Source: Notamacropus eugenii (taxonomy: Eukaryota > Chordata > Mammalia > Diprotodontia > Macropodidae). From it: 64,000 bases of DNA. Positions 49,976 to 63,722 of the stretch are shown here, one piece after another. The DNA lies in NCBI RefSeq assembly GCF_028372415.1, contig NC_092873.1, positions 357,435,134 to 357,499,133 of the forward strand. The letters run 5' to 3'. The notes under the pieces were generated by a model. The model saw only the letters and a list, made by a program, of their open reading frames with translations. It did not search any database and was not told the origin of the DNA. The position numbers and the translations under genes were made by a program. Each line of letters begins with the position of its first letter. Position 1 is the stretch's first letter.

Positions 49976-52900
49976 CCTGTTCCACCTCACAAGGTGAAAT
50001 TGAGCCCATGCAGCAGCATCCTTCCTTGTTACTGTTTATTCCTTCGGTTCTAGAGCGTTGGACAATTATGTCGCTTCATGCTTGTTGACTAAGTGTCACT
50101 GGGAATCTTATTAGAATAAATGCCTTAGCTGACTCCTCCCCTGCATTCATCCTGTCGTTTTCTGCAGAGACAATAGAAAATTTTTCCTCAAGGAAATTCT
50201 TAAGCATCAAGGAAGTGTCAACCAGCGCTATGCAGAGTAGTCCCTTCACGTGATCATCAGATCCTGCCAGATCGTGGGTCAGATGAAAATTATTTCACCG
50301 TCTCTTCTTCTTCCACCCTTGCTCGGTGGCAACTTTAAATGTAACAGGAAGCATACAAGTGAGAGCTTGTGACTCTGTGTCCGTATCACTGATTTTAGAG
50401 GTAGAAGTCCACGATAAAAATTCTACCGCGACTACCTAGCTGCTACACGACTTTGTCCTACCTATCAGACTTCCGTGAACCTTAACTGCCTTCTCCGTAA
50501 CATGAGGATAATAATACCTGTCCTGGGTTGCTTTGCAGGTTCTTGGAACATCTCATGAAGCTGCTGTGAAAAATGTCGTCGGCCTCATTTTTCTGTTTTG
50601 CGAACTGCAACTCCTCATATTGGCTCTGTGATCCTGCTCACCTCACCAGACTTCTCCATGTCGAAATACCTCTCTGACTTTTGGAAAAGTCACCACCCCG
50701 GAATTCTTAAAGTTCCTCATATTTCAGGTCACTCTCTAAATGAATTCAGAGATACGGTCCTTTCACTTGACCCTACGCTAGAATGGAAGTTTTCTGCGTT
50801 TTTCAGTTATTTCCCACCTCAGATGGTACCCAGCTTTGTGACAAACGAAACAGTGAAGCCAAAGTCCTATGCAGAAACTTGTCTCAGAAGGCATACATTC
50901 TGCTATCCTGATATTTCCCCATGTATCCCTGGTTAAGGAGGAAATACGTTTCTTTATCCGTTCTTCAGAACATCCAATGATGCTCTGCCATGTAATATGC
51001 AAAGGCATTTCCATCCTTAGTCCACCCTTTAGTCTGTGCCTTTGTTTTGCTTCAATAATTCTGAATCCCCTTCTTTTCACCCACATGCCACTTCTTCCTG
51101 GTATCCTCATCAAGCTCAAGCACCTTGGATTAACGCTTCCTCTTATTTGACTTCTCTCCGTGTCTCTGTTCTCTGTCTCTCCTTCACTTTCACTGTGTCT
51201 CTGGACAAATATGAAGAAGACACGAAGGACGATGAGTTCTCACGAGAAGAAGTGTGTCTTCCTGAAATAGCCCACGTTTTGGGAGAATGCTAATGTTCTG
51301 AAATCACATTCAACTTTCCATCTCATTTTCAGCCTCACAACAACGCTGGCAGGAAGGTGCGATTCCATCCTCATTTCACTGAAGAGACTCCCATACGATA
51401 AGAAACTTCCCCCGGACTCCAAAATGCACAAGTGTTTGAGGTGACATTTGAACCTCCACCTCCCTTGCTCAAGGAGCACCTACCTCCCTGGACCCTGTGC
51501 CTCACAAACCACTCACGGGACTCAAAGAACAAAGACCTGGAAGACGTCCGAGGGAAGTTTGAAAGGAAGTCAAGTCAATGAGAAGGAAGTAGGCAATTTC
51601 TGGAATACTGAAAATCTTCCACGTTCCAGAGGGTACAGGTGAAGGAAAGTGGAGAGCGTTGGGGGAAGGGGGGGGGGGCGCAACACTTTGGAGCAGGTGA
51701 GAGAACAGGTCAGTAAGAACCAAGAACAATTGCACAACGTAGGATGCAAGTAACACTCTGCAGGTGTGTTAGTACAGGGGGATCTAATGGGGAAAAGAGC
51801 AAAATCGCAGGCCCGTGCTACCTATGTGGTTTAATAATGGCTTAGAGACTTCTGGGGAAATAATCTTTGACAACTCACGATGCCAGGAGACATTTCCTTC
51901 TCGCTCACAATGACCACTTGAGGCACCATCCTGGTTTCATCTCACACATGAGGCCGCATAGCTGGACAAAAGTCACAAAAACTGGCTCTACTTCTATCCT
52001 GGATTCTCAAGTCTACTTCTACAGATGAATCTGGAAAAATCCAAGTCTCCTGAGAACTTTTCTCTCTTATCTTGAGGGATTTTGAGATAAACAGAGCTGG
52101 AATGTTTCACAGATATATCAATCCAGTGCAGGCAGAACCAAGGCACTCTTGCATATAGCCTTCACAGATGGCCTTCTTTGAGGAGGGCCTAAGAGAGCCT
52201 CATAATTTCATTAGTGTGGGAAGCCCTTTCACGGAACTACTTCTCCCTCTGCCAAGGCAGATTGGAAACTGCTCTGCAACCAAGGCAGTGTGGTCTTAAA
52301 TGTCTTCACCAGAGTCAAATGTCTGAAGAGTGAAGTTAGACAAGTCTTCCACACTTCAAAGCCAATCCTCTTAACTATGACCAGACACTGGCTCTTTAGG
52401 AGTCGTCCAGAAAGGGCTAAATGCAAGGGTGACTAGAATGCTTTGCATTTCACATACTGCACTCATGAACTCAGGCGTCTTTGCACTGGTCCCAGCTCTA
52501 TGGCATCTGTCCTTCTTCTCTGGAAAGGGCTTTAGCCCAACCTGCATTGCAGCCGCAAAGTATGCCAATTCGCAAGGTGCCTACTCCCTTGGTTTTCAGC
52601 CCTTCAACGTAGGGGAAAAGTCACAAATCGGACGATAGACTACATCAGAGAGAAAGCCAGATTGGGACGCGGCAAAGAAGGTGCTGTCTCAGGAAGATGG
52701 CCTACTTTGGGGACCATTGCTTCTTCTCTGTCACCTGACCCTCACTGCTGCAGTAGAAGTACAGGCCAAGGTGCTCAAAAGTGGACTCCATCTTCAAGGC
52801 ACACAGTCGAGGCATCACAGAATGTGAATGAATGTGGAGAGGACCTTAGGGTCCTCTGAGTCATGTAAGTCATTGACGATGAACTTGCTCCTAATAGGAC

Positions 52901-53111
52901 ACTTTCATGACACAATTTTCCTGGCACATGGCTGCCAAGTCTCTCGATCTAATACTATCTTCAATGGGATTCTCCTACTCAGGATATCACAACTGCTCCG
53001 AAGGGAATATAGGATCTCCCTCTCTCTTGCACTATGACCTTGTGGCGTCAATCGGTCTCACTCTCTGTGCCTCTGTGAATCTGGTGGTATTTCTCCTCCC
53101 CTCTCTTAACA

Positions 53112-53134
53112 TCTCTCTCTCTCTCCCTCCCTCC

Positions 53135-53165
<31 letters not shown>

Positions 53166-53266
53166 TCTCTCTCGCTCTCTCTCTCGCTCGCTCGCTCGCT
53201 CTCGCTCTCTCGCTCTCTCGCTCTCTCTCTCTCTCCCCCTCTCTCTCTATCTCCCTATCTATCTCC

Positions 53267-53323
<57 letters not shown>

Positions 53324-53340
53324 CCTCTCTCTCTCTCTCT
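53112..53340. repeat. (CT)n/(CGCT)n/(TATC)n tract, unit 9
   Basis: About 229 bp; common haplotype, long TATC array. Confidence 0.95.
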
Positions 53341-54193
53341 AGATCTGTCTCCATCTCTTGCAGTGGATATCCTTCTCTGGCTCTCTGCCTTTCTATCTGT
53401 CTTTCTTTCTTCTCTGTCTCTGCCACTCTGCATCTACCTTTTTCTGGGCACTTAATCTCTTTGACTCCCTCTGTCTCAGTCTCTCTACGGCTGTGGCTGT
53501 TGCTGTGTCTGCCCTGTCCGTCTGCCTCTGTCTCTTTCCACGTCTGTCTCTGTAAACGCCTTTCTCTCTGTACGCACATAACAAAACGCTAAGCTTATAT
53601 GTGGATGTAGGAAAGAATATAAAAGCCCACATTTATGCGTCCATGAACGTTAATATGCATCCGTGTGTTGCCGTGTGTGTCTATAACACATAGGTAGATG
53701 CAGACGTGGTATATAGCTAGCTATTTCCTTGTTATCTCCACCACTACAACAGAAGCTCTTCTAGCACTGAAACCGTTGCCTTTCTTTGCATCCTCAGTGC
53801 TTATCAGAGAGCATGGCACCTCGTAAGCCTTCAGATACGGGATCATAGATGTAGACCTGGAAAACATCACAGAGGTTCCCTGGTTCTGCCCCATCGTTTT
53901 ACGAATGACTGAAAGGCAGAGGCAAATAAGTTGCCTATCTTGCCTAACATCACAAAGAAAAGAAGAGACAGGGCCAGGACGTACATGTCATTCAGCTGTG
54001 ACTTGCCTACCAGTAGCCCCGAAGGTGTATAGAGAGCCACACTAATCAATTCCTCTTAGGGGGAAAAGAATTCAATTCCTTGCTTGATTTATGCGTGATA
54101 GAAGCCTATCTTCTGCATTATCACCACCGGCAGCGTCATCACCTCTACCTCGCAAAATTGCAGGGACAAGGAAGTTTACGCAAACGAGCAGGG

Positions 54194-54199
54194 TTTATT
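54194..54199 (-). promoter_or_regulatory. Polyadenylation signal of KRTAP copy 10
   Basis: AATAAA on the coding strand, 540 bp past the stop. Confidence 0.75.
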
Positions 54200-54738
54200 A
54201 AGAGATAAAGAAGTTACATGGGTCCTGTGACAACATCGAGAAACATTCATGGAAGGAAAAAAAGTATAAGATGGAACACAAAGACAATGACCCTCGGAAG
54301 CATCCACTTCACAAAGGAATAGCTAAATGAAACCTGAGTGCTTACAAAGAAGGGAATCTCAGGAACTAACCAAGGGGGTGCATTGGGTCAGATTAGGACC
54401 AGAAAAGGAGAACTTCCTCTCTGTTGTTCATGCATGAGGACCAGATGGAAGGACAGTCACGGGAAGCTAGAGCCTTGTCGATCGGGAACAAGAAAATGGA
54501 GGTCATTCTCCTCTGCAGCCAAGGGACATGGAGCTGGTAGTTTACCCACAAAGGTGTCAGCACAGGTGAGAGAACGCGGAACGGATGGTACTACACTTCA
54601 GAGAGTCTAAGATTTTCCCGGAGCAAGATGCGAGAGGGAACACTGGTCGGCAAGGGAGGGGTTGAGAGCAAAAGCCTGGAGTAGGAAGATGGGCGGCCCG
54701 CTGAGCACAATCACTGCACATTCTGGAGAGCAAGTTGA

Positions 54739-55089
54739 TCAACAACAGGATGGGTGGCAGCAGCTGGTCCCACAACAGGTGGGCCTGCAGCAGGTAGTTT
54801 CACAGCAGCATGTTCTGCAGCAAGCTGGATGACAGCACGAAGGCTGGCAGCAACTAGAGTCACAGCAGCATGGCTGGCAGCAAGGTTGGCAGCAGCTGGG
54901 CACACAGCAGGTGGGCTCGCAACAAGTTGTGCGGCAGCAAACTGTTCTGCAGCATGTAGGTTGGCAACATGAAGGCGGGCAGCAGGTGGACGTGCAGCAA
55001 GACGGCTTACAGCAGGTTGTTCTGCAGCAGACTGTCCTGCAGCATGTTGGCTGGCAGCAGGTGGGAGCACAGCAGCAGGAGCTGACCAT
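54739..55089 (-). CDS. KRTAP: Ultra-high-sulfur KRTAP, copy 10
   Basis: The 116-residue, 49-cysteine protein is identical to copy 2. A CTGGTCGGCAAG variant in the 3' UTR (near 54646) is shared only with copy 11. Its TATA box is at 55170-55177. Confidence 0.93.
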   Translation of the reverse strand: MVSSCCCAPTCCQPTCCRTVCCRTTCCKPSCCTSTCCPPSCCQPTCCRTVCCRTTCCEPTCCVPSCCQPCCQPCCCDSSCCQPSCCHPACCRTCCCETTCCRPTCCGTSCCHPSCC

Positions 55090-55169
55090 GGTCTGGGGTG
55101 GGGGAGGTTTCTGTGCAGTAGCAGAGGAACGGGTTTCCAAGAGTCTGAGGACGTCTCCTCTTCTAGGTC

Positions 55170-55177
55170 TTTATATA
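55170..55177 (-). promoter_or_regulatory. TATA box of KRTAP copy 10
   Basis: TATATAAA on the coding strand, 81 bp upstream of the ATG. Confidence 0.85.
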
Positions 55178-58100
55178 CCTGTTCCACCTCACAAGGTGAA
55201 ATTGAGCCCATGCAGCAGCATCCTTCCTTGTTACTGTTTATTCCTTCGGTTCTAGAGCGTTGGACAATTATGTCGCTTCATGCTTGTTGACTAAGTGTCA
55301 CTGGGAATCTTATTAGAATAAATGCCTTAGCTGACTCCTCCCCTGCATTCATCCTGTCGTTTTCTGCAGAGACAATAGAAAATTTTTCCTCAAGGAAATT
55401 CTTAAGCATCAAGGAAGTGTCAACCAGCGCTATGCAGAGTAGTCCCTTCACGTGATCATCAGATCCTGCCAGATCGTGGGTCAGATGAAAATTATTTCAC
55501 CGTCTCTTCTTCTTCCACCCTTGCTCGGTGGCAACTTTAAATGTAACAGGAAGCATACAAGTGAGAGCTTGTGACTCTGTGTCCGTATCACTGATTTTAG
55601 AGGTAGAAGTCCACGATAAAAATTCTACCGCGACTACCTAGCTGCTACACGACTTTGTCCTACCTATCAGACTTCCGTGAACCTTAACTGCCTTCTCCGT
55701 AACATGAGGATAATAATACCTGTCCTGGGTTGCTTTGCAGGTTCTTGGAACATCTCATGAAGCTGCTGTGAAAAATGTCGTCGGCCTCATTTTTCTGTTT
55801 TGCGAACTGCAACTCCTCATATTGGCTCTGTGATCCTGCTCACCTCACCAGACTTCTCCATGTCGAAATACCTCTCTGACTTTTGGAAAAGTCACCACCC
55901 CGGAATTCTTAAAGTTCCTCATATTTCAGGTCACTCTCTAAATGAATTCAGAGATACGGTCCTTTCACTTGACCCTACGCTAGAATGGAAGTTTTCTGCG
56001 TTTTTCAGTTATTTCCCACCTCAGATGGTACCCAGCTTTGTGACAAACGAAACAGTGAAGCCAAAGTCCTATGCAGAAACTTGTCTCAGAAGGCATACAT
56101 TCTGCTATCCTGATATTTCCCCATGTATCCCTGGTTAAGGAGGAAATACGTTTCTTTATCCGTTCTTCAGAACATCCAATGATGCTCTGCCATGTAATAT
56201 GCAAAGGCATTTCCATCCTTAGTCCACCCTTTAGTCTGTGCCTTTGTTTTGCTTCAATAATTCTGAATCCCCTTCTTTTCACCCACATGCCACTTCTTCC
56301 TGGTATCCTCATCAAGCTCAAGCACCTTGGATTAACGCTTCCTCTTATTTGACTTCTCTCCGGGTCTCTGTTCTCTGTCTCTCCTTCACTTTCACTGTGT
56401 CTCTGCACAAATATGAAGAAGACACGAAGGACGATGAGTTCTCACGAGAAGAAGTGTGTCTTCCTGAAATAGCCCACGTTTTGGGAGAATGCTAATGTTC
56501 TGAAATCACATTCAACTTTCCATCTCATTTTCAGCCTCACAACAACGCTGGCAGGAAGGTGCGATTCCATCCTCATTTCACTGAAGAGACTCCCATACGA
56601 TAAGAAACTTCCCCCGGACTCCAAAATGCACAAGTGTTTGAGGTGACATTTGAACCTCCACCTCCCTTGCTCAAGGAGCACCTACCTCCCTGGACCCTGT
56701 GCCTCACAAACCACTCACGGGACTCAAAGAACAAAGACCTGGAAGACGTCCGAGGGAAGTTTGAAAGGAAGTCAAGTCAATGAGAAGGAAGTAGGCAATT
56801 TCTGGAATACTGAAAATCTTCCACGTTCCAGAGGGTACAGGTGAAGGAAAGTGGAGAGCGTTGGGGGAAGGGGGGGGGGCGCAACACTTTGGAGCAGGTG
56901 AGAGAACAGGTCAGTAAGAACCAAGAACAATTGCACAACGTAGGATGCAAGTAACACTCTGCAGGTGTGTTAGTACAGGGGGATCTAATGGGGAAAAGAG
57001 CAAAATCGCAGGCCCGTGCTACCTATGTGGTTTAATAATGGCTTAGAGACTTCTGGGGAAATAATCTTTGACAACTCACGATGCCAGGAGACATTTCCTT
57101 CTCGCTCACAATGACCACTTGAGGCACCATCCTGGTTTCATCTCACACATGAGGCCGCATAGCTGGACAAAAGTCACAAAAACTGGCTCTACTTCTATCC
57201 TGGATTCTCAAGTCTACTTCTACAGATGAATCTGGAAAAATCCAAGTCTCCTGAGAACTTTTCTCTCTTATCTTGAGGGATTTTGAGATAAACAGAGCTG
57301 GAATGTTTCACAGATATATCAATCCAGTGCAGGCAGAACCAAGGCACTCTTGCATATAGCCTTCACAGATGGCCTTCTTTGAGGAGGGCCTAAGAGAGCC
57401 TCATAATTTCATTAGTGTGGGAAGCCCTTTCACGGAACTACTTCTCCCTCTGCCAAGGCAGATTGGAAACTGCTCTGCAACCAAGGCAGTGTGGTCTTAA
57501 ATGTCTTCACCAGAGTCAAATGTCTGAAGAGTGAAGTTAGACAAGTCTTCCACACTTCAAAGCCAATCCTCTTAACTATGACCAGACACTGGCTCTTTAG
57601 GAGTCGTCCAGAAAGGGCTAAATGCAAGGGTGACTAGAATGCTTTGCATTTCACATACTGCACTCATGAACTCAGGCGTCTTTGCACTGGTCCCAGCTCT
57701 ATGGCATCTGTCCTTCTTCTCTGGAAAGGGCTTTAGCCCAACCTGCACTGCAGCCGCAAAGTATGCCAATTCGCAAGGTGCCTACTCCCTTGGTTTTCAG
57801 CCCTTCAACGTAGGGGAAAAGTCACAAATCGGACGATAGACTACATCAGAGAGAAAGCCAGATTGGGACGCGGCAAAGAAGGTGCTGTCTCAGGAAGATG
57901 GCCTACTTTGGGGACCATTGCTTCTTCTCTGTCACCTGACCCTCACTGCTGCAGTAGAAGTACAGGCCAAGGTGCTCAAAAGTGGACTCCATCTTCAAGG
58001 CACACAGTCGAGGCATCACAGAATGTGAATGAATGTGGAGAGGACCTTAGGGTCCTCTGAGTCATGTAAGTCATTGACGATGAACTTGCTCCTAATAGGA

Positions 58101-58312
58101 CACTTTCATGACACAATTTTCCTGGCACATGGCTGCCAAGTCTCTCGATCTAATACTATCTTCAATGGGATTCTCCTACTCAGGATATCACAACTGCTCC
58201 GAAGGGAATATAGGATCTCCCTCCCTCTTGCACTATGACCTTGTGGCGTCAATCGGTCTCACTCTCTGTGCCTCTGTGAATCTGGTGGTATTTCTCCTCC
58301 CCTCTCTTAACA

Positions 58313-58335
58313 TCTCTCTCTCTCTCCCTCCCTCC

Positions 58336-58368
<33 letters not shown>

Positions 58369-58461
58369 TCTCTCGCTCTCTCTCTCTCGCTCGCTTCGCT
58401 CGCTCTCGCTCTCTCGCTCTCTCTCGCTCTCTCTCTCTCTCCCCCCTCTCTCTCTATCTCC

Positions 58462-58509
<48 letters not shown>

Positions 58510-58540
58510 GTATCTATCTTTCCCTCTCTCTCTCTCTCTC
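58313..58540. repeat. (CT)n/(CGCT)n/(TATC)n tract, unit 10
   Basis: About 228 bp with irregularities seen nowhere else (GCTCGCTTCGCTCG, an extra C in the poly-C stretch, TATG in the TATC array). Confidence 0.95.
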
Positions 58541-59370
58541 TAGATCTGTCTCCATCTCTTGCAGTGGATATCCTTCTCTGGCTCTCTGCCTTTCTATCTG
58601 TCTTTCTTTCTTCTCTGTCTCTGCCACTCTGCATCTACCTTTTTCTGGGCACTTAATCTCTTTGACTCCCTCTGTCTCAGTCTCTCTACGGCTGTGGCTG
58701 TTGCTGTGTCTGCCCTGTCCGTCTGCCTCTGTCTCTTTCCACGTCTGTCTCTGTAAACGCCTTTCTCTCTGTACGCACATAACAAAACGCTAAGCTTATA
58801 TGTGGATGTAGGAAAGAATATAAAAGCGCCACATTTATGCGTCCATGAACGTTAATATGCATCCGTGTGTTGCCGTGTGTGTCTATAACACATAGGTAGA
58901 TGCAGACGTGGTATATAGCTAGCTATTTCCTTGTTATCTCCACCACTACAACAGAAGCTCTTCTAGCACTGAAAACCGTTGCCTTTCTTTGCATCCTCAG
59001 TGCTTATCAGAGAGCATGGCACCTCGTAAGCCTTCAGATACGGGATCATAGATGTAGACCTGGAAAACATCACAGAGGTTCCCTGGTTCTGCCCCATCGT
59101 TTTACGAATGACTGAAAGGCAGAGGCAAATAAGTTGCCTATCTTGCCTAACATCACAAAGAAAAGAAGAGACAGGGCCAGGACGTACATGTCATTCAGCT
59201 GTGACTTGCCTACCCACTAATCAATTCCTCTTAGGGGGAAAAGAATTCCAATTCCTTGCTTGATTTATGCGTGATAGAAGCCTATCTTCTGCATTATCAC
59301 CACCCGGCAGCGTCATCACCTCTACCTCGCAAAATTGCAGGGACAAGGAAGTTTACGCAAACGAGCAGGG

Positions 59371-59376
59371 TTTATT
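59371..59376 (-). promoter_or_regulatory. Polyadenylation signal of KRTAP copy 11
   Basis: AATAAA on the coding strand, 543 bp past the stop; 1-bp insertions in the 3' UTR explain the extra distance. Confidence 0.7.
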
Positions 59377-59918
59377 AAGAGATAAGGAAGTTACATGGGT
59401 CCTGTGACAACATCGAGAAACATTCATGGAACGGAAAAAAAGTATAAGATGGAACACAAAGACAATGACCCTCGGAAGCATCCACTTCACAAAGGAATAG
59501 CTAAATGAAACCTGAGTGCTTACAAAGAAGGGAATCTCAGGAACTAACCAAGGGGGTGCATTGGGTCAGATTAGGACCAGAAAAGGAGAACTTCCTCTCT
59601 GTTGTTCATGCATGAGGACCAGATGGAAGGGACAGTCACGGGAAGCTAGAGCCTTGTCGATCGGGAACAAGAAAATGGAGGTCATTCTCCTCTGCAGCCA
59701 AGGGACATGGAGCTGGTAGTTTACCCACAAAGGTGTCAGCACAGGTGAGAGAACGCGGAACGGATGGTACTAACACTTCAGAGAGTCTAAGATTTTCCCG
59801 GAGCAAGATGCGAGAGGGAACACTGGTCGGCAAGGGAGGGGTTGAGAGCAAAAGCCTGGAGTAGGAAGATGGGCGGCCCGCTGAGCACAATCACTGCACA
59901 TTCTGGAGAGCAAGTTGA

Positions 59919-60269
59919 TCAACAACAGGATGGGTGGCAGCAGCTGGTCCCACAACAGGTGGGCCTGCAGCAGGTAGTTTCACAGCAGCATGTTCTGCAG
60001 CAAGCTGGATGACAGCACGAAGGCTGGCAGCAACTAGAGTCACAGCAGCATGGCTGGCAGCAAGGTTGGCAGCAGCTGGGCACACAGCAGGTGGGCTCGC
60101 AACAAGTTGTGCGGCAGCAAACTGTTCTGCAGCATGTAGGTTGGCAACATGAAGGCGGGCAGCAGGTGGACGTGCAGCAAGACGGCTTACAGCAGGTTGT
60201 TCTGCAGCAGACTGTCCTGCAGCATGTTGGCTGGCAGCAGGTGGGAGCACAGCAGCAGGAGCTGACCAT
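59919..60269 (-). CDS. KRTAP: Ultra-high-sulfur KRTAP, copy 11
   Basis: The 116-residue, 49-cysteine protein is identical to copy 2. A 1-bp insertion near 60288 falls in the 5' UTR and breaks the upstream in-frame ATG extension seen in copies 1-10, which supports MVSSCCC as the true start. The flanks contain many single-base indels, but the coding region has none. Its TATA box is at 60351-60358. Confidence 0.9.
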   Translation of the reverse strand: MVSSCCCAPTCCQPTCCRTVCCRTTCCKPSCCTSTCCPPSCCQPTCCRTVCCRTTCCEPTCCVPSCCQPCCQPCCCDSSCCQPSCCHPACCRTCCCETTCCRPTCCGTSCCHPSCC

Positions 60270-60350
60270 GGTCTGGGGTGGGGGAGGTTTTCTGTGCAGT
60301 AGCAGAGGAACGGGTTTCCAAGAGTCTGAGGACGTCTCCTCTTCTAGGTC

Positions 60351-60358
60351 TTTATATA
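60351..60358 (-). promoter_or_regulatory. TATA box of KRTAP copy 11
   Basis: TATATAAA on the coding strand, 82 bp upstream of the ATG because of the 1-bp 5' UTR insertion. Confidence 0.85.
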
Positions 60359-63300
60359 CCTGTTCCACCTCACAAGGTGAAATTGAGCCCATGCAGCAGC
60401 ATCCTTCCTTGTTACTGTTTATTCCTTCGGTTCTAGAGCGTTGGACAATTATGTCGCTTCATGCTTGTTGACTAAGTGTCACTGGGAATCTTATTAGAAT
60501 AAATGCCTTAGCTGACTCCTCCCCTGCATTCATCCTGTCGTTTTCTGCAGAGACAATAGAAAATTTTTCCTCAAGGAAATTCTTAAGCATCAAGGAAGTG
60601 TCAACCAGCGCTATGCAGAGTAGTCCCTTCACGTGATCATCAGATCCTGCCAGATCGTGGGTCAGATGAAAATTATTTCACCGTCTCTTCTTCTTCCACC
60701 CTTGCTCGGTGGCAACTTTAAATGTAACAGGAAGCATACAAGTGAGAGCTTGTGACTCTGTGTCCGTATCACTGATTTTAGAGGTAGAAGTCCACGATAA
60801 AAATTCTACCGCGACTACCTAGCTGCTACACGACTTTGTCCTACCTATCAGACTTCCGTGAACCTTAACTGCCTTCTCCGTAACATGAGGATAATAATAC
60901 CTGTCCTGGGTTGCTTTGCAGGTTCTTGGAACATCTCATGAAGCTGCTGTGAAAAATGTCGTCGGCCTCATTTTTCTGTTTTGCGAACTGCAACTCCTCA
61001 TATTAGCTCTGTGATCCTGCTCACCTCACCAGACTTCTCCATGTCGAAATACCTCCTCTGACTTTTGGAAAAGTCACCACCCCGGAATTCTTAAAGTTCC
61101 TCATATTTCAGGTCACTCTCTAAATGAATTCAGAGATACGGTCCTTTCACTTGACCCTACGCTAGAATGGAAGTTTTCTGCGTTTTTTCAGTTATTTCCC
61201 ACCTCAGATGGTACCCAGCTTTGTGACAAACGAAACAGTGAAGCCAAAGTCCTATGCAGAAACTTGTCTCAGAAGGCATACATTCTGCTATCCTGATATT
61301 TCCCCATGTATCCCTGGTTAAGGAGGAAATACGTTTCTTTATCCGTTCTTCAGAACATCCAATGATGCTCTGCCATGTAATATGCAAAGGCATTTCCATC
61401 CTTAGTCCACCCTTTAGTCTGTGCCTTTGTTTTGCTTCAATAATTCTGAATCCCCTTCTTGTTCACCCCACATGCCACTTCTTCCTGGTATCCCTCATCA
61501 AGCTCAAGCACCTTGGATTAACGCTTCCTCCTTATTTGACTTCTCTCCGTGTCTCTGTTCTCTGTCTCTCCTTCACTTTCACTGTGTCTCTGGACAAATA
61601 TGAAGAAGACACGAAGGACGATGAGTTCTCACGAGAAGAAGTGTGTCTTCCTGAAATAGCCCACGTTTTGGGAGAATGCTAATGTTCTGAAATCACATTC
61701 AACTTTCCATCTCATTTTCAGCCTCACAACAACGCTGGCAGGAAGGTGCGATTCCATCCTCATTTCACTGAAGAGACTCCCATACGATAAGAAACTTCCC
61801 CCGGACTCCAAAATGCACAAGTGTTTGAGGTGACATTTGAACCTCCACCTCCCTTGCTCAAGGAGCACCTACCTCCCTGGACCCCTGTGCCTCACAAACC
61901 ACTCACGGGACTCAAAGAACAAAGACCTGGAAGACGTCCGAGGGAAGTTTGAAAGGAAGTCAAGTCAATGAGAAGGAAGTAGGCAATTTCTGGAATACTG
62001 AAAATCTTCCACGGTCCAGAGGGTACAGGTGAAGGAAAGTGGAGAGCGTTGGGGGAAGGGGGGGGGGGCGCAACACTTTGGAGCAGGTGAGAGAACAGGT
62101 CAGTAAGAACCAAGAACAATTGCACAACGTAGGATGCAAGTAACACTCTGCAGGTGTGTTAGTACAGGGGGATCTAATGGGGAAAAGAGCAAAATCGCAG
62201 GCCCGTGCTACCTATGTGGTTTAATAATGGCTTAGAGACTTCTGGGGAAATAATCTTTGACAACTCACGATGCCAGGAGACATTTCCTTCTCGCTCACAA
62301 TGACCACTTGAGGCACCATCCTGGTTTCATCTCACACATGAGGCCGCATAGCTGGACAAAAGTCACAAAAACTGGCTCTACTTCTATCCTGGATTCTCAA
62401 GTCTACTTCTACAGATGAATCTGGAAAAATCCAAGTCTCCTGAGAACTTTTCTCTCTTATCTTGAGGGATTTTGAGATAAACAGAGCTGGAATGTTTCAC
62501 AGATATATCAATCCAGTGCAGGCAGAACCAAGGCACTCTTGCATATAGCCTTCACAGATGGCCTTCTTTGAGGAGGGCCTAAGAGAGCCTCATAATTTCA
62601 TTAGTGTGGGAAGCCCTTTCACGGAACTACTTCTCCCTCTGCAAGGCAGATTGGAAACTGCTCTGCAACCAAGGCAGTGTGGTCTTAAATGTCTTCACCA
62701 GAGTCAAATGTCTGAAGAGTGAAGTTAGACAAGTCTTCCACACTTCAAAGCCAATCCTCTTAACTATGACCAGACACTGGCTCTTTAGGAGTCGTCCAGA
62801 AAGGGCTAAATGCAAGGGTGACTAGAATGCTTTGCATTTCACATACTGCACTCATGAACTCAGGCGTCTTTGCACTGGTCCCAGCTCTATGGCATCTGTC
62901 CTTCTTCTCTGGAAAGGGCTTTAGCCCAACCTGCATTGCAGCCGCAAAGTATGCCAATTCGCAAGGTGCCTACTCCCTTGGTTTTCAGCCCTTCAACGTA
63001 GGGGAAAAGTCACAAATCGGACGATAGACTACATCAGAGAGAAAGCCAGATTGGGACGCGGCAAAGAAGGTGCTGTCTCAGGAAGATGGCCTACTTTGGG
63101 GACCATTGCTTCTTCTCTGTCACCTGACCCTCACTGCTGCAGTAGAAGTACAGGCCAAGGTGCTCAAAAGTGGACTCCATCTTCAAGGCACACAGTCGAG
63201 GCATCACAGAATGTGAATGAATGTGGAGAGGACCTTAGGGGTCCTCTGAGTCATGTAAGTCATTGACGATGAACTTGCTCCTAATAGGACACTTTCATGA

Positions 63301-63503
63301 CACAATTTTCCTGGCACATGCTGCCAAGTCTCTCGATCTAATACTATCTTCAATGGGGATTCTCCTACTCAGGATATCACAACTGCTCCGAAGGGGAATA
63401 TAGGATCTCCCTCTCTCTTGCACTATGACCTTGTGGCGTCAATCGGTCCTCACTCTCTGTGCCTCTGTGAATCTGGTGGTATTTCTCCTCCCCTCTCTTA
63501 ACA

Positions 63504-63663
63504 TCTCTCTCTCTCTCCCTCCCTCCCTCTCTCTCTCTCTCTCTGTCCTCTCTCTCTCTCTCTCTCGCTCTCTCTCTCGCTCGCTCGCTCGCTCTCGCTC
63601 TCCTCTCGCTCTCTCGCTCTCTCTCTCTCTCCCCCTCTCTCTCTATCTCCCTATCTATCTCTC

Positions 63664-63704
<41 letters not shown>

Positions 63705-63722
63705 CCCTCTCTCTCTCTCTCT
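63504..63722. repeat. (CT)n/(CGCT)n/(TATC)n tract, unit 11
   Basis: About 219 bp; common haplotype with several inserted C residues. Confidence 0.93.

Larger units (their letters stand above)
49537..54738 (-). repeat. Array unit 9
   Basis: 5202 bp. B=T, C=G, D=C, F=T; 11 G. Confidence 0.9.
54739..59918 (-). repeat. Array unit 10
   Basis: 5180 bp. B=G, C=C, D=C, F=C; 10 G; TGCACTGCA as in unit 7. From about 58.3 kb it accumulates single-base indels and a 28-bp deletion near 59215, so its right third is much less like the other units. Confidence 0.9.
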
